The notes below the pieces were generated by a model. That model did not search any database and was not told the origin of the DNA. It saw only the letters and a program-made list of their open reading frames with translations. From BMS3BBIN04 sp964552465 (GTDB lineage Bacteria; Electryoneota; Electryoneia; Electryoneales; Electryoneaceae), in the NCBI GenBank assembly GCA_964552465.1, contig CAZKGR010000010.1:31935-95934 (forward strand): DNA of 64,000 bases. The letters run 5' to 3'. The position numbers and the translations under genes were made by a program. Position 1 is the first letter of the stretch, and every line of letters begins with the position of its first letter. This document shows, piece after piece, positions 18,290-27,216 of the stretch.

Positions 18290-19137
18290 TGATTCTCCAA
18301 CCGGACATTATCTATTAGACGAACGTTTCCAAAACGAACTGCCATTGCCAGCAAGCAGGAGCGATCCACAGATTCACGCGGTTGCAGATCATCCCAACCG
18401 ACAACTTCAACATATTCTATCGCTCCTGATGGAGCTTTCTTTTTTATGGTTCTCCGCACTGTATCCACCAGGTATTCAGTAGATTTAATGCCGTTCTCAA
18501 ACTGTTCAACAGCTTTATTGAGGGCCAGGTTGAGAGCTGCCGCTTCCGCACGGTGTTCAGCGGTAAGCCGAACATTCCGGCTACTCATCGCCAAGCCATC
18601 TTCTTCACGAAGAGTTGGGCCGAGAATAATCTTGATACCAAATTGCAAATCGTCATTGAGTTTTTCCAGAATGCGAGCCTGTTGAGCGTCCTTGCGTCCA
18701 AAAACTGCAACATCCGGTTGAACGACATAGAACAGCTTGCTGACTATGGTTGTCACTCCACGGAAATGATTTGGGCGACTCGCGCCGCATAAGTGTTGGT
18801 CCAGTCCCTTCACTTCAACATATGTGGCATAACCTTCCGGATACATTTCATCACTGGTTGGAATCCAGACAGCGTCAACACCCCTCTCACGACACAGTTC
18901 TAGATCGCGTTCTTCGTCTCGCGGATAGCTTTCATAATCCTCGCCTGGACCGAATTGGGCAGGGTTGACAAAGATGCTTACGATAACAGCGTCGGCGTGT
19001 TCGTTTGCAATATCAACGAGACTCAAGTGGGCATCATGCAGGTATCCCATAGTCGGAACAAGACCCACAATTTGACCATTCAGCCGCTTTGCTCGCGACC
19101 AACTGCGAACTTCATCTGCGGACTTCAGGATGATCAT
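18286..19137 (-). CDS. panC: Pantothenate synthetase
   Basis: ATP-dependent ligation of pantoate and beta-alanine to pantothenate, the last step before CoA synthesis. 283 residues, the usual length. IFVNPAQFGPGEDYESYPRD, FRGVTTIVSKLF, PDVAVFGRKDAQQ and REEDGLAMSSRN are all typical. In the nucleotide-binding element the family's HxGH is HDAH (34-37, MGYLHDAHLSL), with the glycine replaced by alanine. It overlaps panB upstream and the GlmU-like gene downstream by 4 bases each. Confidence 0.95.
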   Translation of the reverse strand: MIILKSADEVRSWSRAKRLNGQIVGLVPTMGYLHDAHLSLVDIANEHADAVIVSIFVNPAQFGPGEDYESYPRDEERDLELCRERGVDAVWIPTSDEMYPEGYATYVEVKGLDQHLCGASRPNHFRGVTTIVSKLFYVVQPDVAVFGRKDAQQARILEKLNDDLQFGIKIILGPTLREEDGLAMSSRNVRLTAEHRAEAAALNLALNKAVEQFENGIKSTEYLVDTVRRTIKKKAPSGAIEYVEVVGWDDLQPRESVDRSCLLAMAVRFGNVRLIDNVRLENQ

Positions 19138-19934
19138 GCGTGGAAGCTCTCATCGTCGCTTGGGAAGTCGTGACTACGTATATCATCTACGTATTGACGC
19201 ACGGCCCCCTCGATTAGTTTAGCGCCGTCGAGGTACCTCCGAGCAAAACGGAATTTCGGGCCAAGGCCGAGCATGTCATAGCTGACCAGGATTTGACCAT
19301 CACAGTGCGGACCGGATGCAATCCCAACAGTAGGAATTTCAAGCGATTCGCTGATCTCTTTGGCGAGCTCAACAGGGATTTTCTCAAGTACCATGGCGAA
19401 TGCACCAGCGTCCTGAAGGCGCAGAGCATCCTCACGAATCCTTCGCGCTTCCTTCTCTTCCGCACCGCGCAGATCCCAGCCACCGAAGACATGTACGGAT
19501 TGAGGCGTAAGACCAAGGTGCCCCATGACGGGCATCCCCATCGTGGTCATACGTTTGATTGGATCAAGAACCGGTCCAGCACCCTCTACCTTGACCGCCT
19601 CTGCCCGGCCCTCTTTCATGAATCGGATTGATGCTTCTACGCAAGCTTCTGAAGACAATTGGGTAATACCGAAAGGCATATCTGCCACTAGCAATGCCCG
19701 TTTCACCCCTCGGCTGACGTTCTTCGTCATGAAGATGAGCTCGTCCAGCGTAATTGACAGCGTGTCTGGACGTCCAGTAATTACCATACCTGCTGAATCG
19801 CCAACGAGGATCAGGTCGAGCCCTGCTTTATCCTCCACGGCTGCCAGAGTCGCATCATATGCGGTTAAGGCTGCAATAGGAGTACCCTGACGCTTCATCT
19901 CTATCAGGTGCGGTACGGTTATCTTCTTTTCCAT
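19134..19934 (-). CDS. panB: 3-methyl-2-oxobutanoate hydroxymethyltransferase
   Basis: Makes ketopantoate from ketoisovalerate and methylene-tetrahydrofolate, the first committed step to pantothenate. Recognised by the TIM-barrel sequence: ALTAYDATLAAVEDKAGLD, LVGDSAGMV (metal and substrate site), VKVEGAG and GIASGPHCDGQILVSYDMLG. The ATG at 19934 forms TGATG with the mnmA stop and has GAGGA at the right distance; the ATG three codons upstream is too close to it. Coupled to panC by ATGA. panD is not in the window. Confidence 0.96.
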   Translation of the reverse strand: MEKKITVPHLIEMKRQGTPIAALTAYDATLAAVEDKAGLDLILVGDSAGMVITGRPDTLSITLDELIFMTKNVSRGVKRALLVADMPFGITQLSSEACVEASIRFMKEGRAEAVKVEGAGPVLDPIKRMTTMGMPVMGHLGLTPQSVHVFGGWDLRGAEEKEARRIREDALRLQDAGAFAMVLEKIPVELAKEISESLEIPTVGIASGPHCDGQILVSYDMLGLGPKFRFARRYLDGAKLIEGAVRQYVDDIRSHDFPSDDESFHA

Positions 19935-21100
19935 CAGCGGCATTCCTCAGCAATGTCAGAGGAGTTCTGAACCTGTTCAGCTTCCGACTCACGTAACGCT
20001 CGGCGGATAATACCGCCTCCCCAAACTACATCACCACGGTACCATACAGCAGATTGTCCGGGTGAAATCGCGTGTACTGGTTCATTAAAGATAATGATTA
20101 CGTCATCGTCCGAGTTCGGGAATAACGTTGCCGGGAAACCATGCGGGTCATTATAACGAATCTTGACCGTACACGGTTCTGGTTCTGTCGGCTGATCAAA
20201 CGAGACCCAGTTTGTCATCGCTGCAATCAGACCAGGACGAGCCAACGCTTGGCGATCTCCGATGATAACCTTGTTTTTGTCTGGATCAAGCTCGGTCACA
20301 TAGTAAGGTCCATGACCGTCAGAGATATTCAAGCCACGTCGCTGCCCAACTGTGAACGAAAAAAAGCCGTTGTGGGTGCCGACTGTATCGCCTTCCTGAT
20401 TGACGATCTCCCCTTCACCGATCTTATTGACACGGGCCGAATGTGTTTCGCGTAGATGATCGTCATAACGGCCATCAATGAAGCACACTTCCTGGCTGTC
20501 TGGTTTGTCAGCGGTACGGAGGTTCAGTTCGCGTGCTTTTTCGCGAATATCATTCTTTGTCCATGTTCCCAACGGGAGTAAAGTTCGGTTCAGCGCTTCG
20601 CGCGGCAGTTGCCACAACGCATAACTCTGGTCTTTAGTCAGATCAACCCCGCGTTCCAGCCGCAAGCCAGATTCAGCATGGGTGATGCGAGCGTAATGCC
20701 CAGTCGCGATGTAGTCGAAACCAAATACTGGTGCTCGTTTCAGCACCTCGCCCCATTTGAGATAAGTATTGCACGCTATGCAGGGATTTGGAGTACGTCC
20801 TTCTAGATAGGCATTCTCGTAAGGATCAACGACATTGCTGGTAAATGCTGACCTCAAGTCGAGAACGACATGTTCGATCCCGAGTCCGTTGCAGATCAGG
20901 CGTGCGTCCATCTGGTGTGAAATGTCGCAGCATCCTCGTTCTCCTGATGGTCGCCGTCCAGCACTCTCGTAATCCCAGAGTTGGAGGGTAACTCCGACAA
21001 CTTCGTATCCCTCTTCGACCAGCAGTGCGGCCGCGACCGAACTGTCAACTCCGCCGCTCATCAACACACCGACACGCTTCTTTTGTGCAGGACTTACCAC
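19934..21100 (-). CDS. mnmA: tRNA-specific 2-thiouridylase MnmA
   Basis: Adds sulfur to U34 of tRNAs for Lys, Glu and Gln using persulfide from a cysteine desulfurase. The PP-loop VGVLMSGGVDSSVAAALL is near the N-terminus, the catalytic cysteine pair is in NPCIACNTYLKWG and SQEVCFIDG, and a C-terminal beta-barrel follows. The GTG at 21100 overlaps the stop of the upstream cysteine desulfurase gene and gives 388 residues; the ATG at 21142 would overlap further without a gain. The coupling to a cysteine desulfurase gene fits its sulfur supply. A CC pair in RGCCDISHQMDA may bind a cofactor, as in some MnmA variants. Confidence 0.94.
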   Translation of the reverse strand: MVSPAQKKRVGVLMSGGVDSSVAAALLVEEGYEVVGVTLQLWDYESAGRRPSGERGCCDISHQMDARLICNGLGIEHVVLDLRSAFTSNVVDPYENAYLEGRTPNPCIACNTYLKWGEVLKRAPVFGFDYIATGHYARITHAESGLRLERGVDLTKDQSYALWQLPREALNRTLLPLGTWTKNDIREKARELNLRTADKPDSQEVCFIDGRYDDHLRETHSARVNKIGEGEIVNQEGDTVGTHNGFFSFTVGQRRGLNISDGHGPYYVTELDPDKNKVIIGDRQALARPGLIAAMTNWVSFDQPTEPEPCTVKIRYNDPHGFPATLFPNSDDDVIIIFNEPVHAISPGQSAVWYRGDVVWGGGIIRRALRESEAEQVQNSSDIAEECR

Positions 21101-22311
21101 GTAGCCATCTCGCGCAAACGGTTCACATGTTTGCCAATACATCGAGCCGTGTATCGTAGATTCTCTTCGGTGCTTGAACGTCCGAGAGTGATTCTAAGAC
21201 TTGAGTGCGAAGCTTCATCAGTTAGACCAATTGCAGTTAGGACATGTGATGGCTTTGTGCTGCCGGAACTACATGCGGAACCAGTGGATACAGCGATCCC
21301 GTCCAAGTCCAGGGCGACCAGCAGCGATTCAGCCTCGACATCAGGGAATTGCAGGTTCAGGTTGATGTAGATGCGATTCTCCATGCTGCCGTTTACCAGC
21401 ACGTCGCCGTCCACTTCCTCGCGAATCCAGTTGAGCAGCTGATTGCGCAATGCTCCGATTCGTGTTGCAAGATCATTCATCCTACTTCCGGACAGCTCAG
21501 CCGCCGCTCCGAAGCCGGCGATGCCAGGAGTATTCTCGGTGCCAGTTCTAATCCCCTGTTCCTGCCCACCCCCAAACTGACGGGGGGAAAGCTCCACACC
21601 TTCGCGCACGTACAAAGCACCGACACCCTTTGGGCCATAAATCTTGTGGCTGCTGACCGAGACGAGGTCAACCGGCAGTGTTTGAACATCGAGCTCTACC
21701 TTGCCGAATCCCTGCACGGCATCCGTGTGAAACAGCGCTCCATTTTCCTTCGCAATCGTGACCAGTTCCTGCAGTGGCTGAATGGTCCCGATCTCATTAT
21801 TCACCTGCATTATGCTAACCAGCGCCGTTTCATCTGTAATCGCCGAGCGTAAGCTATCCGGGTCAACCATTCCTTCATGTGTCACCGGCAGAACCGTGAT
21901 GGTGAATCCATCTTTTTCCAACTCTTCAGCGGCTTTTAGTACTGCGCTATGCTCAATAGCATCCGTGATGAAATGGGTACCTCGTCCTTGTTCACGTGCG
22001 AGATGCATCGTGCCCAGAATCGCCAGATTATCGGCTTCGGTTCCTCCTGAAGTGAAGAACAAGTTGTCAGCAGTCGCATTCAGCAAGCCTGCAACCTGCT
22101 CACGTGCTTTTTGCAACACGATCTTTGCGGAGTTGCCCATCTTGTACTTGCTGGACGGATTACCCCAGTTCTCGAGCATTGTTTGTCTGACAACGTCGGC
22201 CACTGATGGATCAACCGGTGTGGTTGCGCTGTGATCGAGATAAACGGTCATCGTGTCACGTTCGTCGGTGGTAGTGTTTGCTGACGTCTGGCTATGGCTA
22301 TCGTTTGACAT
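21094..22311 (-). CDS. Cysteine desulfurase (NifS/IscS type)
   Basis: PLP enzyme that takes sulfur from cysteine and passes it as persulfide. YLDHSATTPVDPSVADVV opens the fold, HSAV carries the PLP-stacking histidine, SVSSHKIYGPKGVG holds the Schiff-base lysine, and STGSACSSG bears the active cysteine on its mobile loop. The start at 22311 (MSNDSH) lies just after the rdgB stop; ATG codons at 22338 and 22251 are alternatives. About 20 residues of low-complexity Ser/Thr precede the domain. Its overlap with mnmA suggests that it feeds tRNA thiolation; no iscU or iscA gene is near. Confidence 0.94.
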   Translation of the reverse strand: MSNDSHSQTSANTTTDERDTMTVYLDHSATTPVDPSVADVVRQTMLENWGNPSSKYKMGNSAKIVLQKAREQVAGLLNATADNLFFTSGGTEADNLAILGTMHLAREQGRGTHFITDAIEHSAVLKAAEELEKDGFTITVLPVTHEGMVDPDSLRSAITDETALVSIMQVNNEIGTIQPLQELVTIAKENGALFHTDAVQGFGKVELDVQTLPVDLVSVSSHKIYGPKGVGALYVREGVELSPRQFGGGQEQGIRTGTENTPGIAGFGAAAELSGSRMNDLATRIGALRNQLLNWIREEVDGDVLVNGSMENRIYINLNLQFPDVEAESLLVALDLDGIAVSTGSACSSGSTKPSHVLTAIGLTDEASHSSLRITLGRSSTEENLRYTARCIGKHVNRLREMATW

Positions 22312-22316
22312 GCTAT

Positions 22317-22901
22317 CTATCTCTGCTGTTTCCACCACTCTGCGAAAGCGCGTAGTGCACGTCCCCGGTGGCTGATCTGGTTCTTGTCGTCTGCAGACAT
22401 CTCTGCCAAAGTACTAGTTTCACCCTCAGCAACGAAGATCGGATCATAGCCGAATCCGTTGTGACCTCGTGGCTTGTCGATGATCTTGCCGTTCAGAACA
22501 CCATCAAACCGAAGTGGTTCACTGTCATTGGAAACGCAACAGATCACCGAGCGAAATCGTGCACCACGTTTTTCAGCCGGAACATTCTGGAGTTCACTGA
22601 GCATTTTGTTCACGTTGTCCTGGTAGGTCGCGTCCTCACCTGCATATCTGGCAGAGTACACACCTGGTGCGCCTTCCAATGCATCAACTTCGAGACCAGT
22701 GTCATCTGCGATGCTCAGAATTCCTGTTCGGCGGAAGCCTTCCTCAGCTTTCAACAGCGCATTTTCCCACAACGTATCGCCCGTTTCTTCAACATCTTCA
22801 TCCGCTTCTGCTGGATGCAGCACTTCGACTTCTTCTCCGAGCAACTCCTTCAATTCACGGAGCTTGTCTTTGTTCTTTGTGGAAACGTACAGCTTATCCA
22901 T
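22317..22901 (-). CDS. rdgB: XTP/dITP diphosphatase (RdgB/HAM1)
   Basis: House-cleaning enzyme that hydrolyses deaminated purine triphosphates before they enter DNA or RNA. TKNKDKLRELKELL, IADDTGLEVDALEGAPGVYSAR, GHNGFGYDPIF and SHRGRALRAF are the four family blocks in order. Length 194 is normal. It lies 29 bases downstream of deoB, and the cysteine desulfurase follows after 5 bases. Confidence 0.96.
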   Translation of the reverse strand: MDKLYVSTKNKDKLRELKELLGEEVEVLHPAEADEDVEETGDTLWENALLKAEEGFRRTGILSIADDTGLEVDALEGAPGVYSARYAGEDATYQDNVNKMLSELQNVPAEKRGARFRSVICCVSNDSEPLRFDGVLNGKIIDKPRGHNGFGYDPIFVAEGETSTLAEMSADDKNQISHRGRALRAFAEWWKQQR

Positions 22902-22930
22902 CGATAAGTCCTCAGCGAGATTATATCAAG

Positions 22931-24091
22931 TCAGAGGGTAGCAAGAAAGGAGGTGCCGGGTCCATCCCACTCCAGCCCAAAGAACTCTGCGAGTGATGCG
23001 GCAACATCGCTGAAATCAAGTTTGCCAAGCGACTGCCCGGATGATCCACTTCCTCGCATCGCAAGAAGCGGCACATACTCTCGTGTATGGTCTGTACCGG
23101 GATATGTGGGGTCATTTCCATGGTCTGCAGTAATGATCATCAGATCGTCAGGTCGAAGTGCCTTCAGCCATTGCCCGAGCCCGACATCGAACGATTCAAG
23201 TCCGCGAGCGAATCCTTCAGGATCATTCCGATGACCCCACTGCATGTCGAAATCAATCAGGTTGGTAAACGTCAAGCTGGAATCGTTCGCGTGGATTCGC
23301 TCCAGCGTCGCGGCAATTCCAAGTTCATTTGTTGCTGTTTTCTCTTGGGTCGAGAAGCCGCGGTTAGCGAAGAGCGTACCGACTTTCCCCACGCCGTGAA
23401 CCGGAATGCCCGCATCAGTTAGCTTGTCGAGAATGGTCGCCCGTATGGGTTCCTGCGCAAAATCTTTGCGATTCGAAGTACGAATGAACTGACCATTTTC
23501 TCCAACGAACGGACGCGCTATAACTCGCCCTACACGATGTGGGTCCTCAAGTTGCTGATGGATCTGATCACATATACGGTAGAGTTCATCAAGTGGAATG
23601 ATCTCTTCGTGTGCAAGGATCTGCAACACTGAATCCGCGGATGTATACAGAATTAATGCGCCTGTATCGACATGTTCAGCACCGAGTTGATCCATGATGT
23701 CAGTGCCTGAACCAACGATGTTTCCAATAACCTCGCGTCCGCTGATTCGCTTTACGAGATCGACGACATCTTCAGGGAAACCGTTCGGGTAGGTTGGAAA
23801 AGCTGTTTCGTTGAGTACGCCGCACAGCTCCCAATGACCGGTAACAGAGTCCTTGCCTTCACCGTGTTCACGTAACAGACCATGGACTGCGCGTGGATTC
23901 TCTACAGAATCTACAGAAGGAAGTGCTGCGATGTTGGCCAGCCCTAGCGATTGCAGGTTTGGAATGCCCAATGGACCCGCTACGGATGCGACATGCGCCA
24001 GGGTGTTTGCGCCGTCGTCACCGTACAGAGACGAGTCCGGCGCCGACCCAAAGCCGACGCCGTCCAGAATAATCAGAAAAGCTCTTCGCAT
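22931..24091 (-). CDS. deoB: Phosphopentomutase
   Basis: Interconverts (deoxy)ribose 1- and 5-phosphates in nucleoside salvage. Alkaline-phosphatase fold with two Mn ions: ILDGVGFGSAPDSSLYGD at the N-terminus, KDSVTGHWEL with the phosphorylated threonine (about residue 80), FDMQWGHRNDPEGFARGLE, and TADHGNDPTYPGTDHTREY near the C-terminus. 386 residues, the normal length. It starts 10 bases after a small unknown gene and precedes rdgB. Adenosine deaminase at 40320 would complement it in nucleoside breakdown. Confidence 0.96.
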   Translation of the reverse strand: MRRAFLIILDGVGFGSAPDSSLYGDDGANTLAHVASVAGPLGIPNLQSLGLANIAALPSVDSVENPRAVHGLLREHGEGKDSVTGHWELCGVLNETAFPTYPNGFPEDVVDLVKRISGREVIGNIVGSGTDIMDQLGAEHVDTGALILYTSADSVLQILAHEEIIPLDELYRICDQIHQQLEDPHRVGRVIARPFVGENGQFIRTSNRKDFAQEPIRATILDKLTDAGIPVHGVGKVGTLFANRGFSTQEKTATNELGIAATLERIHANDSSLTFTNLIDFDMQWGHRNDPEGFARGLESFDVGLGQWLKALRPDDLMIITADHGNDPTYPGTDHTREYVPLLAMRGSGSSGQSLGKLDFSDVAASLAEFFGLEWDGPGTSFLATL

Positions 24092-24101
24092 GTGAATGAT
24101 C

Positions 24102-24299
24102 TCAACCGAAGATTTCCTTCTCTTTGGACGCTACTACATCAACCATCACCGCACGGTAACGAAACACGCCCGGCTTGCCTTCAACTTCTTGCGGACGGAG
24201 AACTTGGACAGTGCTAATCTCTTCACCGGCTTCGTTGAACCGTTTGGACGCCTGCTTACCCTTGGCGATTTTTGCGTTAAAAGATTTGCCCTTCGGCAT
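24102..24299 (-). CDS. Small basic protein of unknown function
   Basis: No family recognised. ATG at 24299 is preceded by GGAG at 8 bases. 66 residues: a basic N-terminus (MPKGKSFNAKIAKGKQASKR) and a beta-strand-like C-terminal half (STVQVLRPQEV, FRYRAVMVDVVAS). No signal peptide, membrane segment or cysteine, so it is probably a cytoplasmic protein or nucleic-acid binder. Only 10 bases before deoB, likely cotranscribed. Confidence 0.6.
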   Translation of the reverse strand: MPKGKSFNAKIAKGKQASKRFNEAGEEISTVQVLRPQEVEGKPGVFRYRAVMVDVVASKEKEIFG

Positions 24300-24340
24300 G
24301 ATCAACTCCTGAATGCTATCTACATGCTGCTATTGACAAT

Positions 24341-24366
24341 TAAAAGATCGGACAATTGATCCGATC
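24341..24366 (-). terminator. Intrinsic terminator after the anti-sigma-like gene
   Basis: On the minus strand GATCGGA, loop TCAATTG, TCCGATC, then TTTTA: a 7-bp stem followed by a short T run, 120 bases after the stop of the anti-sigma-like gene. Confidence 0.55.
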
Positions 24367-24486
24367 CAAGACCCCGAAGATACGTTATCGGCAGCGCTTG
24401 CATCAAGTCTCCCGCAGGAATGACTCGCATCCTCTTCTTACTCCGGGAGGCAACCGATCTAGTTTAAGATTTGGCCAATACTAGCG

Positions 24487-25023
24487 TTAATCCCCAGTGC
24501 TCACAGTGTGTACCGGATAATCGGGCAGGTCACGGATGATGCCAGTCGTGGAATCGTCGGCCAAACTATCAGTCGAAGCTGCTAGTAAATGATTATTCAT
24601 TGATTCCACATTCGCTGCAGGAACAGGACGAACATTGTCCGGCGCATCCTTTTCTGCCATACCGCCAGGCAGACTCGTTGCGGTGTAATTCTGCTGCAAG
24701 ATCGGTGAAAGTGTAAGCACCATTACTGCGACACCCGCAGCCGCTCCAACAGTAATCACTGGCCAACGCAGCCATGACTTTTCTGCTTGCGGAGGGACTG
24801 ACTCAGAGTGATTGGCAGCATACACACGCATACGATAGGGAAAATCAGCAGGGGCTTCCTCGGGCTCGATCTCCAATAGCATCGAACGAACCCAATCTCC
24901 ACCTTCGGCAAAAGCTTTGCAGTTCGGATCAGACTTTGCCATCTGTTCCAATTCTGCACGTACGGAGTCTTCCAACTGGTCCCGTTGGGACCATAATTCT
25001 TCAAACCTCTCCAAATCCATCAT
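24487..25023 (-). CDS. Single-pass membrane protein, probable anti-sigma factor
   Basis: 178 residues: an acidic helical cytoplasmic part (about 1-85), one membrane helix (about 86-108, WPVITVGAAAGVAVMVLTL) and a short periplasmic tail. This topology and its position after an ECF sigma gene fit an anti-sigma factor. The zinc-binding HxxxCxxC of the common ZAS class is absent; only SDPNC has a cysteine. It is not coupled to the sigma gene: 427 gene-free bases lie between them. The function is inferred from context. Confidence 0.6.
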   Translation of the reverse strand: MMDLERFEELWSQRDQLEDSVRAELEQMAKSDPNCKAFAEGGDWVRSMLLEIEPEEAPADFPYRMRVYAANHSESVPPQAEKSWLRWPVITVGAAAGVAVMVLTLSPILQQNYTATSLPGGMAEKDAPDNVRPVPAANVESMNNHLLAASTDSLADDSTTGIIRDLPDYPVHTVSTGD

Positions 25024-25450
25024 TCTACACTCATTTCAAGGTTGCCACTCGCCTGTTGCTGCTTGTTCAGCAAAGCTTACAGGCCCTTACACCTCCATCT
25101 CCCTGCATTCTAATGATCAAAGATCCCCTGATCTTTATCTCGATGATGCGAGATCACGATAACGAAGTGCTACTACTGAATTCCATCATCGTATGTCATC
25201 CAAACGTTTCAGCACCTGTCATGTTCCAATTGAAACTAGTAGAGTGCTCTCATGTTCTCCGTTTGGGTTGATTTATGAGTTCGTAAACAGTTCGAGGCAG
25301 GCATTACAAAGTTGGAAACATTAAAGGTTCTTGTTGAATGATTTGCCATTGCAAATCATTGAAGCCGAACTTATGAATTCCAATGAACCCAAAAACCAAC
25401 ATTCATGAATCTGACACGTCAGGGTGAGTTGTAAGTTCCCTTGGAACTCC
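25024..25450. other. Gene-free stretch between ECF sigma and anti-sigma-like genes
   Basis: All frames are closed by frequent stops. The only structure seen is a hairpin at 25337-25360: AATGATTTGC, loop CATT, GCAAATCATT, ten perfect pairs without a T run. It might be a regulatory or processing hairpin, or the stretch might hold a promoter for the downstream gene. No other signal was recognised. Confidence 0.5.
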
Positions 25451-26053
25451 TTACGGCTCCCGAAGAATCTTAAGTTTCTTCTGAAGACGGGCACGCCCAC
25501 GGTTCACCCGTGATTTTATCGTGCCGATAGGCACATTAAGAATGTCGGCGATTTCCTCATAACTCTTGTTCTGCAAATCACGAAGGATTACTGCCGCACG
25601 GTAGGCATCGGGCAATTTTTCAATTTCCTTGTTGACCATCGCTCTGATCTCATTCCTTCGCGCCAGCTCGTCAGTGGCTGGTCCGGTATCTTCAAGATCA
25701 ATGGATTCGTCCTCTGGTGACTCGCCGCCTGTACGGATTGGAACCATGCGGCGGATCTTTCTGCGTCTTAACTCAGTTTTGGACAAGTTTCCGGCAATGG
25801 TGTACACCCACGTCGAGAACTTGGCAACAGTTTTATAGTGATGACGGTGCTTCCAGACTCGGATGTAAGTTTCTTGCAAGATGTCCTGCGTGTGGCTACC
25901 GTGTCCAAGGAAACGTCCGATGAATGCGAGCAAAGGGTGGTGATACCGTTCAGCAAGTAACTCAAAGGCTACCTCGTCGTCCTTTTGCACGAGTGCCATC
26001 AGCTCTTCATCGGTGAGGTCATTGTACTGTATGTCTGCGGATGGGTTTGCCAT
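25451..26053 (-). CDS. ECF-type RNA polymerase sigma factor
   Basis: Alternative sigma factor of about 200 residues with region 2 (AFELLAERYHHPLLAFIGR to VWKHRHHYKTVAKFSTWVY, core-RNAP and -10 binding) and region 4 (LPDAYRAAVILRDLQNKSYE with the helix-turn-helix VPIGTIKSRVNRGRARL, -35 binding), joined by an acidic linker. ATG at 26053 forms TGATG with the holA stop; a GTG one codon earlier is possible. The coupling to holA is an odd partnership. The downstream membrane protein is a candidate regulator. Confidence 0.93.
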   Translation of the reverse strand: MANPSADIQYNDLTDEELMALVQKDDEVAFELLAERYHHPLLAFIGRFLGHGSHTQDILQETYIRVWKHRHHYKTVAKFSTWVYTIAGNLSKTELRRRKIRRMVPIRTGGESPEDESIDLEDTGPATDELARRNEIRAMVNKEIEKLPDAYRAAVILRDLQNKSYEEIADILNVPIGTIKSRVNRGRARLQKKLKILREP

Positions 26054-27066
26054 CACTTGGCATCCTTCCGATCGAGTGAAATGTTGTGGATGAACGCAGA
26101 AAAGCCCAGGTAATCATCAAATGACCGTGTTTTGCGTTCACGGTCCATATCAAGCATCCGCTGCAACTCTTTCTCTGCGATGTTTCCGGGAAGTGATTTC
26201 ACTTCCTGCGATGCCATCTGCCATTGTCGTCGCGTATTACCGCTCCACGTTCGCTTTCCCGGATCAACGCGTTTTGAATCATACAAACGTTCCTTGCTGA
26301 CCATGCGCCAACGACGGGCGATCTGCGAAAAGAAGAATCCGCTCTGTTTATCGATATGGTCCTTCAGCAACTCGACTTCGCGCAGCGAATCCAACCGTTT
26401 GCCGGAAGCAACGTGGTCAAAGAAATTCCAGATATTGACTTCTTCCTCAATCCCCCAAACCCGTTGTAGCACATCCGGCGTGATCGTCTCCCCCTCTTCA
26501 ATCAACAAGGATGCTTTCACCAATTCACCTTGCAGATCAATCAACCGTCCACCAGAATCGGACAGCAACAATAGCGCATCCTCATCAATTCGTACACCCA
26601 GTTGAGTGGCAACATCCGTGGCCCAATTACCGAGTGCCCTACCGCGTGGTGTCGTACAGTCAACAACATTGGCTCGTGCAGCCAAATTTCGAATCCAAGC
26701 TGCTTTACCGTCTGAGTTGGCAAGGATTATCAACACAGTGCTGTCTAAGGGGTTCTCTCCATATTCGAGCAGGTATTTCTGGACTGTCGGTGTGAGCGAT
26801 TCAGCGCGTTTGATAATGACCACGCGTTGATCAGCCATCATGGGTAATGATGACATCGCCGGCGCCAGCTCACGGACATCCGTGCTATCGCCGAACAAGA
26901 TATCCAGATTGAAATCGCGTGTGCTTTCTTCAGGCAAAGAACGTGCTGTCCGTTCCACCATATCCAGCAATAGCGGTTCTTCTCCCAATGCCAGATAGAG
27001 AGGTTCCATGTTGCCGCTGCTGGCAGCTTGTTCGAAATCTGTCGCTTTTAGTTTTCTTCCGGGCAC
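26053..27066 (-). CDS. holA: DNA polymerase III delta subunit
   Basis: Clamp-loader subunit that opens the beta sliding clamp. The N-terminal domain has PLYLALGEEPLLLDMVERT and the clamp-binding region SSLPMMADQRVVIIKRAE; FFFSQIARRWRMV in the C-terminal half matches the conserved LL..L.RQ.R.L element of the family. 337 residues, normal length. GTG start at 27066 with AGGAA upstream. Proteins of this family diverge strongly, but the pattern is convincing. Confidence 0.9.
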   Translation of the reverse strand: MPGRKLKATDFEQAASSGNMEPLYLALGEEPLLLDMVERTARSLPEESTRDFNLDILFGDSTDVRELAPAMSSLPMMADQRVVIIKRAESLTPTVQKYLLEYGENPLDSTVLIILANSDGKAAWIRNLAARANVVDCTTPRGRALGNWATDVATQLGVRIDEDALLLLSDSGGRLIDLQGELVKASLLIEEGETITPDVLQRVWGIEEEVNIWNFFDHVASGKRLDSLREVELLKDHIDKQSGFFFSQIARRWRMVSKERLYDSKRVDPGKRTWSGNTRRQWQMASQEVKSLPGNIAEKELQRMLDMDRERKTRSFDDYLGFSAFIHNISLDRKDAK

Positions 27067-27216
27067 TTTCGCGATTCCTGGGTGAAGATTCGCCGAGGAC
27101 CTCCCTGACCGTCCCTAACGTTGGTACCTACTCTATAACTTGGGGCCTGCGCTTATGCTGTAGCAACTAAAAGCCTACACTCTCTTCAATCTTCATACTC
27201 TATTCAGATACAACAA

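Noticed and set aside
25024..25450. A missing gene between the sigma factor and the anti-sigma-like gene
   Set aside because: All six frames contain frequent stops; no reading frame longer than about 80 codons has coding character.
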